From the NCBI GenBank assembly GCA_945889575.1, contig CAMDBY010000045.1, forward strand, positions 1 to 10,566: 10,566 nucleotides of DNA. The letters run 5' to 3'. The notes below the pieces were generated by a model. It did not search any database and was not told the origin of the DNA. It saw nothing but the letters and a program-made list of their open reading frames with translations. The stretch is from Bifidobacterium breve (GTDB lineage: Bacteria; Actinomycetota; Acidimicrobiia; Acidimicrobiales; Ilumatobacteraceae). A program made the translations under genes and the position numbers. Positions within the stretch are counted from its first letter, which is position 1, and the number at the start of each line of letters is the position of its first letter. Shown here in pieces: positions 6,129 through 10,566 of the stretch.

Positions 6129-6545
6129 CTACCTTTGGGTATGGTCAGGCTCAACCGTGCGAGCCACCACTTCTTCTTCCAGCACCGTGACCCTGATTCC
6201 GCCGACCAATTCGGTGATCAAATTGAAGACAACGGCCGCTAAAACCCAGATTCCGGCACCAAGGGCGATGCCAAAGAGGCCAAAAAACGCCAAGGCACGA
6301 AACAGCGCGGCCCCTTGGAAAGTAAAGGAATCCCAGCCAAACGAGGCCAAGAACTGCTCCACATTGTCGATGGTGCCCGTGGCCGAGCCCACATTCCACA
6401 GCAAGAACCCGGTGATGAGAACCACGATGTACAGGGCGGCATGAAAAACAATGGCCACTTTGAACACGCTCCACGCATCAACATCTCTGATGACACGGGT
6501 GACTTTGCGTACGCGATGACGCTGAGTCGCAGGTTCTGTATTCAT
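6129..6545 (-). CDS. DUF3566 two-TM membrane protein next to gyrase genes
   Basis: 138 aa from ATG at 6545. The basic N-terminus HRVRKVTRVIRDVDAWSVFK is typical of DUF3566, followed by membrane segment 1 (about 30-50, ending LLWNVGSATGTIDNVEQF), a short external loop with GWDSFTF, segment 2 (about 82-110), and the family end motif FNLITELVGGIRVTVLEE. In M. tuberculosis the corresponding protein is Rv0007, also next to gyrA; the molecular function is unknown. An upstream ATG at 6602 would add 19 residues unlike the family, so I reject it. The ribosome binding site is weak. Codon choice is GC-rich: 10 of 16 Ala codons are GCC and none is GCA, unlike the neighbouring enzymes, which prefer GCA. 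Divergent from the small plus-strand gene at 6657. Confidence 0.92.
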   Translation of the reverse strand: MNTEPATQRHRVRKVTRVIRDVDAWSVFKVAIVFHAALYIVVLITGFLLWNVGSATGTIDNVEQFLASFGWDSFTFQGAALFRALAFFGLFGIALGAGIWVLAAVVFNLITELVGGIRVTVLEEEVVARTVEPDHTQR

Positions 6546-6644
6546 GGCCACTCTGGAAGTGTATTGACTATGGCTGTGCGACCTAGGGCAGAGCCCGATC
6601 ATGGGTGCAAACTCTTACCCGCCAATGGCCTCCCACCCCACAGG

Positions 6645-6650
6645 TAGAAT
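6645..6650 (+). promoter_or_regulatory. -10 box placed for leaderless transcription of the 64-codon gene
   Basis: TAGAAT matches five of six consensus bases and ends 6 nt before the GTG at 6657, the spacing seen in actinobacterial leaderless promoters (TANNNT, then transcription starting at an RTG start codon). No -35 element and no usable Shine-Dalgarno is present. It lies in the divergent space 6546-6656 shared with DUF3566, where I found no convincing minus-strand promoter. Confidence 0.5.
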
Positions 6651-6656
6651 GTTGGA

Positions 6657-6851
6657 GTGATGAAAAAGACAATTGAAATCGCGACATCACACGACGACGC
6701 CGCCATTTCCGACAAGCAATTCTGGGTATCCCAGACCCGTGAGGCCCGTCTTCAACATGCCCTCGAACTGCGCAGGATCAACTATGGAACAGATCGAGTT
6801 TCCGCCAGACTTCAGCGAGTGCTTGAAATCACTCAACGCCCAGCACGTTGA
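6657..6851 (+). CDS. Conserved small protein of unknown function (64 aa)
   Basis: A 64-residue acidic/basic, mainly helical protein with no membrane segment. The pattern DKQFWVSQTREARLQHALELRR, then YGTD and RLQRVLEITQRP, matches a widespread unnamed small-protein family (general form D-x-x-[FY]W-x-S-x-[TP]-x-E-R-L-x-x-x-x-x-L-R-R-x-x-YG and a closing RLxRV-x-x-x-x-RP). From memory, members often sit beside a nucleotidyltransferase gene; none is in this window. The start is GTG 6657 (leaderless) or ATG 6660. It is the only plus-strand gene in the right two thirds of the window and has its own promoter and terminator, so it appears to be independently expressed. It converges on the TadE-like gene with a 13-bp gap. 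Confidence 0.82.
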   Translation: MMKKTIEIATSHDDAAISDKQFWVSQTREARLQHALELRRINYGTDRVSARLQRVLEITQRPAR

Positions 6852-6857
6852 GTTTTT
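6831..6857 (+). terminator. Intrinsic terminator overlapping the stop codon of the 64-codon gene
   Basis: ACTCAACG (6831-6838) and CGTTGAGT (6846-6853) form a perfect 8-bp stem with a 7-nt loop, followed by TTTTT ending at 6857. The TGA stop (6849-6851) lies inside the 3' arm, so the last codons double as the hairpin. The U-run is only on the plus strand, so termination should act mainly on this small gene. Confidence 0.72.
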
Positions 6858-6864
6858 AGAACAT

Positions 6865-7194
6865 CTACCCTGATTCCGCAGAGGAAGTAGCCACAAGTGA
6901 TCCACTACGGATTGTGACCGTGACAACGGGGCCATCAGTACGTGTTCCCACGATGGTGACATGCAAAGCGTCAGCAAGTATCTGTGCCGCAGCCAGATCT
7001 CTTGACACATACGCAAGGGCGACTGCATCAGCATTGTTTTGCGCGCGCGCAATGTCGCCGTATCGCGAGGTGACGCCAAGAATGCACACAACACCGACCG
7101 CGGTGATGGCCCACCACCATAAAGACAAAATGGTCACGCTTCCGCGTGAAGAGTTAGTCCTCGTCTGTGGAGAGAATTGGCGCAACCGAGGCAA
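6865..7194 (-). CDS. TadE-like (Rv3654c-type) small membrane-anchored protein
   Basis: 109 aa from TTG at 7194. A 16-residue charged lead is followed by RGSVTILSLWWWAITAVG (17-34), a single membrane helix to about residue 42, then ARAQNNADAVALAYVSRD and a small beta-like C-terminal part (VVTVTIRSG). This layout, RGS-x-T, one helix, then R-x-x-AQ-x-xAD-x-xALA, is that of actinobacterial TadE-like secretion-neighbourhood proteins normally found in tad pilus loci. No other tad gene is in the window, and the triple Trp is unusual. The start is set by GGAG at 7201-7204 with 6-nt spacing, inside the gyrA 3' end (41-bp overlap), which suggests coupling to gyrA. A GTG at 7137 is possible but would remove the RGS motif. 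The pilin-like role is inference. Confidence 0.7.
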   Translation of the reverse strand: MPRLRQFSPQTRTNSSRGSVTILSLWWWAITAVGVVCILGVTSRYGDIARAQNNADAVALAYVSRDLAAAQILADALHVTIVGTRTDGPVVTVTIRSGSLVATSSAESG

Positions 7195-9595
7195 CTACTG
7201 CTCCGTCGTCAAGGTTCATAAGACGCACACCTGTTGCTGTGCGGCCTTGACTGGAGATCTGTTTGACCTCGGTACGGATCGTGACTCCGTTTGATGCGAT
7301 TGCAACGATTTCATCTTCAAGACCCACCATGAAAGCAGCAACGACCTTGCCCTTTTTGCCGGTGACTTTGACACCAATGACGCCTTGTGTTCCGCGTCCC
7401 TTACGTGGGAAGTGAACAATCTGTGTGCGCTTTGCATAACCAGCATCAGTAACGATGAGCAACGCATCATCGCCACGGCCTGGGTCTGCAGACACCACTT
7501 CGTCGCCCGGCTTCATACGCATTCCGCGCACACCAGCTGCTGTGCGGCCCATTGGTCGAACTTCATTTTCACTAAAGCGAATGACTTGACCACTACGGCT
7601 TGCAATAAAGATGTCGTCGTCGCCTGATGTTTCAATGACTCGTACTAGTTCGTCATCTTCTTTCAAGCCGAGTGCGATGAGACCATCACGGCGGCTTGAG
7701 TTGTATGCGTCGAATGCAGTCTTTTTGACTTGACCAGACTTCGTGACGAAGAACAAGAACCGCTCACCCGGGAATTCGCGCGTGTCAATGATGGCTTGAA
7801 CGATTTCGCCCGGCTGCATTGGCAACAAGTTGACAATGGGAATTCCCTTTGCAGAACGTTCGCGTTCTGGAATATCAGCTGCACGCAACTTGTACACACG
7901 GCCGCGGTTCGAGAAGAACAACAGATACGCATGCGATGTGGTGAAGATAACGCGGCGAACAAGATCGTCTTCTTTCAACGTTGCGCCCTTGACGCCACGG
8001 CCACCACGTGCTTGTGCACGGAATTGCGCAGCAGGAACAGCCTTGACGTATTGAGCGTTAGTCATAACGATTACAAGCTCTTTGTCGTCGACAAGATCTT
8101 CCAGTGCCATTTCGCCGCTGTCGTTAATGATGTGGCACACACGGTCGGTTGCGAATGTTTTGCGCACATCAATGAGTTCGTCTTTGATGACATTGCGCAA
8201 TTTTTCGTCGGACGCAAGAATTGATTCGTACTCTGCGATACGTGTTTGAACATCTGCAAGTTCTTTTTCCAAGTCAATGCGTGACAAACGTGTGAGTTGA
8301 CGCAATTGCATGTCGAGAATGTCGACGGCCTGGCGTTCGGAGAACTCATATGGTTCTGCCATCAACGCAGCTTTTGCTGCTGCGGGGTCTTCGCTCTCGC
8401 GAATCAACTTGATGAGCTTGTCGATGACATTGAGTGCCTTCAGACGGCCTTCGAGAATATGACTGCGATCGCGTGCTTTATCAAGACGGAATTGTGTACG
8501 ACGTGTAACAACTTCAAGTTGGTGTCGTACATAACCGTTTAATGCATCAGCCAAGTTGATGGTACGAGGCACGCCATCGACCAATGCAACCATGTTCACA
8601 GGGAAACTACTCTGCAACGATGTGAGCTTGAACAAGTTGTTGAGAACAACGTTTGCGTTTGCATCGCGCTTCAACAAAATAACAAGGCTTGTCTTTCCAC
8701 CGGCAGATGCGTCGTTCACGTCAGCAATGCCGTCAAGTTGACCACCATCAACAAGTTCAACGATGCGAGCAGCAATTGACGAACAACTTGTTTGGTACGG
8801 AAGTTGCGTCACTTGAATTTCCATACGGCCTTGACGGTTTTCCTCAATGACTGCTTTGGCGCGAGTCTTGATGCTTCCGCGGCCTGTGCGATATGCGTCC
8901 ATGATTCCGGCGCGACCAAGAATGTTTCCGCCCGATGGGAAGTCAGGGCCTTTCACAAAATTCATGAGGTCATCAGGAGTTGCTTGCGGATTATCAATGA
9001 GATGCATGGTTGCATCAATGACTTCACCCAAGTTGTGTGGAGGAATAGACGTTGCCATTCCGACAGCAATACCTTGGCTGCCGTTGACCAAAAGGTTCGG
9101 GAAACGTGCAGGAAGTACTTGTGGTTCTTCTGATGTTCCGTCGTAGTTCGGAATCATGTCGACAGTGTTTTCGTCGATGCCGTCGAGCAAACGCATTGCT
9201 AATGAATGCAAACGTGCTTCGGTGTATCGCGCAGCAGCAGGACCAAAGTCTGGCGAGCCGTAGTTTCCGTGGAAGTCAATAAGCGGATGACGCAATGAGA
9301 ATGGCTGTGCCATACGTACTAACGCGTCGTAAATAGCGCCGTCACCGTGTGGGTGATATCGCGCCATGGTGTCACCCGTTACGCGAGCACACTTGACGAA
9401 TGGTCTGTCAGGACGAAAGCCCTGTTGTTCCATGTCCCAAATAATGCGGCGGTGAACTGGCTTCAAGCCGTCTCGCACGTCTGGCAGTGCGCGCGACATG
9501 ATGACTGACATTGAGTAGTCAAGGAACGAACGTTCCATTTCGTCTTGCAGTGGTACTGGTTGGATTTGATCAAACAGGTTTGGATTGTCACTCAT
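7154..9595 (-). CDS. gyrA: DNA gyrase subunit A
   Basis: 813 aa, full length. With GyrB it forms the A2B2 gyrase that introduces negative supercoils using ATP. Seen: N-terminal cleavage domain with RALPDVRDGLKPVHRRI (35-51), the quinolone-region helix YHPHGDGAIYDALVRMAQ, catalytic Tyr124 in AAARYTEARL, the coiled-coil gate (about 360-480), and the C-terminal beta-pinwheel with GyrA box QARGGRG (528-534), which marks gyrase rather than topoisomerase IV. The E. coli Ser83 position is Gly86 and the Asp87 position is Asp90. The loop before the catalytic Tyr (GNYGSPDFGPAAARY) is one residue shorter than in M. tuberculosis GyrA. The ATG at 9595 has AGGG 7 nt upstream; the gyrB stop is 18 bp before it, so the two are co-transcribed. 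The 3' end overlaps the TadE-like gene by 41 bp. Confidence 0.99.
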   Translation of the reverse strand: MSDNPNLFDQIQPVPLQDEMERSFLDYSMSVIMSRALPDVRDGLKPVHRRIIWDMEQQGFRPDRPFVKCARVTGDTMARYHPHGDGAIYDALVRMAQPFSLRHPLIDFHGNYGSPDFGPAAARYTEARLHSLAMRLLDGIDENTVDMIPNYDGTSEEPQVLPARFPNLLVNGSQGIAVGMATSIPPHNLGEVIDATMHLIDNPQATPDDLMNFVKGPDFPSGGNILGRAGIMDAYRTGRGSIKTRAKAVIEENRQGRMEIQVTQLPYQTSCSSIAARIVELVDGGQLDGIADVNDASAGGKTSLVILLKRDANANVVLNNLFKLTSLQSSFPVNMVALVDGVPRTINLADALNGYVRHQLEVVTRRTQFRLDKARDRSHILEGRLKALNVIDKLIKLIRESEDPAAAKAALMAEPYEFSERQAVDILDMQLRQLTRLSRIDLEKELADVQTRIAEYESILASDEKLRNVIKDELIDVRKTFATDRVCHIINDSGEMALEDLVDDKELVIVMTNAQYVKAVPAAQFRAQARGGRGVKGATLKEDDLVRRVIFTTSHAYLLFFSNRGRVYKLRAADIPERERSAKGIPIVNLLPMQPGEIVQAIIDTREFPGERFLFFVTKSGQVKKTAFDAYNSSRRDGLIALGLKEDDELVRVIETSGDDDIFIASRSGQVIRFSENEVRPMGRTAAGVRGMRMKPGDEVVSADPGRGDDALLIVTDAGYAKRTQIVHFPRKGRGTQGVIGVKVTGKKGKVVAAFMVGLEDEIVAIASNGVTIRTEVKQISSQGRTATGVRLMNLDDGAVVASVAPILSTDED
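7201..7204 (-). promoter_or_regulatory. Shine-Dalgarno that decides the TTG start of the TadE-like gene
   Basis: GGAG lies within the closing codons of gyrA, exactly 6 nt before TTG 7194. No comparable site precedes the other possible starts, so this supports a start inside gyrA despite the rare TTG codon. Confidence 0.6.
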
Positions 9596-9613
9596 AGTCA
9601 GGCCCTACCGAAA

Positions 9614-10566
9614 TTAGAAGTCGAGGTTTCGCACGTCACGCGCGTTGGTAATGATGAATTGTTTACGGCTGTCAACGTCGTCACCCATGAGCACGCTGAC
9701 TGTTTCGTCTGCAATTGCTGCTTCTTCCACGGTGACTTGCAACAGTGTGCGTGTCATGGCATCCATGGTGGTGCTCTTTAGTTCTTCCCAGTCCATTTCG
9801 CCAAGACCCTTGAGGCGTTGGAATTCTTTTTTGTGCTGGGGTTTATCAGCGAGGAACGCGGCCTTTGCCTGGTCGTCTTTCAGATACACCTTTTCTTTGC
9901 CCACTTCCGTTGAATACAACGGTGGTTGTGCAATGTAGATGTAGCCGGCTTCAACCATTGGTTTCATCTGGCGATAGAAGAACGTCAGAAGCAATGTACG
10001 AATGTGGCTGCCGTCAACGTCAGCGTCTGCGAGCGCGATGATCTTGTGATAGCGCGCCTTTGATGCGTCGAACTCTTCGCCAACACCGCCGCCAATAGCG
10101 GTGATGAGTGCGCGAATTTCGTTGTTGTTCAGCATCTTGTCGAGACGAGCGCGTTCAACGTTCAGAATTTTGCCACGGATCGGCAAGATTGCTTGCGTAC
10201 GAGGATCGCGAGCATCAACCGCGGTGCCGCCAGCTGAGTCACCTTCCACGATGAACAATTCACTCTCTTCGGGTTTACCGCTTGAGCAATCTTTCAACTT
10301 GTCTGGCATGCCTGCACCAGCAAGTGCGGTCTTACGACGCACTGCGTTACGAGCATTTTTTGCGGCGAGACGAGCTTGCGCAGCCGACACGGCTTTTTTC
10401 ACAACACGGTTCGCTTCAGCGGGGTTCTCTTCAAGCCACTCTGCCAAGTTTTTGTTGGTGGACTTCTGCACGAAAGAACGCATAGGAACGTTACCCAGCT
10501 TGGCTTTGGTCTGGCCTTCAAACTGTGGTTCGCGCAGTTTCACCGCGATGATGGCGGTGATTCCTT
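9614..10566 (-). CDS. gyrB: DNA gyrase subunit B, 5' part missing (cut by window edge)
   Basis: The visible 316 residues are the C-terminal half. The first (GITAIIAVKLREPQFEGQTK) belong to the end of the transducer domain; the frame is open to the right edge, so the true start and the GHKL ATPase domain lie outside. TOPRIM follows: ELFIVEGDSAGG with the metal-binding Glu (about 10228-10246), AILPIRGKILNVERARLDKML, and DADVDGSHIRTLLLTFFYR (from about 10027 down). The tail has QPPLYSTEVGKEKVY, QRLKGLGEMDWEEL and RKQFIITNARDVRNLDF, the ordinary actinobacterial ending without the large E. coli insertion. It supplies ATP hydrolysis and binds GyrA and DNA. gyrA follows after 18 bp. Confidence 0.99.
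   Translation of the reverse strand, partial: GITAIIAVKLREPQFEGQTKAKLGNVPMRSFVQKSTNKNLAEWLEENPAEANRVVKKAVSAAQARLAAKNARNAVRRKTALAGAGMPDKLKDCSSGKPEESELFIVEGDSAGGTAVDARDPRTQAILPIRGKILNVERARLDKMLNNNEIRALITAIGGGVGEEFDASKARYHKIIALADADVDGSHIRTLLLTFFYRQMKPMVEAGYIYIAQPPLYSTEVGKEKVYLKDDQAKAAFLADKPQHKKEFQRLKGLGEMDWEELKSTTMDAMTRTLLQVTVEEAAIADETVSVLMGDDVDSRKQFIITNARDVRNLDF

Noticed and set aside
6546..6602. Upstream ATG at 6602 for DUF3566
   Set aside because: The added 19 residues are unlike the family, and the ATG at 6545 gives the usual basic N-terminus.
7385..9146. Plus-strand open frames of 60-164 codons within gyrA
   Set aside because: gyrA is complete and intact on the other strand; these frames show no motif or ribosome binding site.

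Overview
The window looks like a chromosomal core region of an actinobacterium of moderate GC, most plausibly a class Acidimicrobiia relative (for example a freshwater Ilumatobacteraceae-type genome). The actinobacterial signals are gyrB-gyrA followed by a DUF3566 membrane protein and tRNA-Ile, a DLW-39-like micro-protein, an actinobacterial TadE-like protein, and a PRC-barrel/MgtE_N/CBS protein coupled to a DUF1003 protein. The class-level placement is inference from gene content and moderate GC; no marker gene in the window proves it.

Layout, right to left (most genes are on the minus strand). The 3' half of gyrB (9614-10566, cut by the window edge) is followed 18 bp later by complete gyrA (7154-9595). 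A small TadE-like membrane protein (6865-7194) starts inside the gyrA end from a TTG codon with its own Shine-Dalgarno. An isolated plus-strand unit follows: a 64-codon gene (6657-6851) with a -10 box placed for leaderless transcription and a hairpin terminator that contains its stop codon. Then, on the minus strand, come DUF3566 (6129-6545), tRNA-Ile(GAU) (6035-6111), a 43-aa DLW-39-like membrane micro-protein (5886-6017), a Rossmann-fold saccharopine dehydrogenase-like protein (4948-5880), a GH84 beta-N-acetylglucosaminidase-like enzyme without signal peptide (3728-4945), a Fur-family zinc/iron-type repressor (3224-3691) and an alpha/beta hydrolase (2367-3233). These genes are separated by 2 to 36 bp or overlap, so they look like one long co-directional run.

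At the left, two plus-strand genes (690-2416) encode the MgtE_N/CBS protein without any channel domain and a two-TM DUF1003 protein. They share an ATGA junction and converge on the hydrolase with a 50-bp overlap. Divergent from them, on the minus strand, are tRNA-Ala(UGC) (523-598) and, 28 bp after it, the start of purU (formyltetrahydrofolate deformylase, 1-494, cut by the left edge).

How the genes relate: gyrase controls supercoiling. Both tRNA genes are immediately followed by protein genes in the same direction, so their transcripts probably carry tRNA and mRNA together. tRNA-Ile and tRNA-Ala, adjacent in many actinobacteria near gyrA, are here about 5.4 kb apart. No phage, IS element, CRISPR array or recognisable defence system is visible. 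I see no convincing new large system; the more interesting points are small genes, gene junctions and local shifts in codon composition around the tRNA genes.
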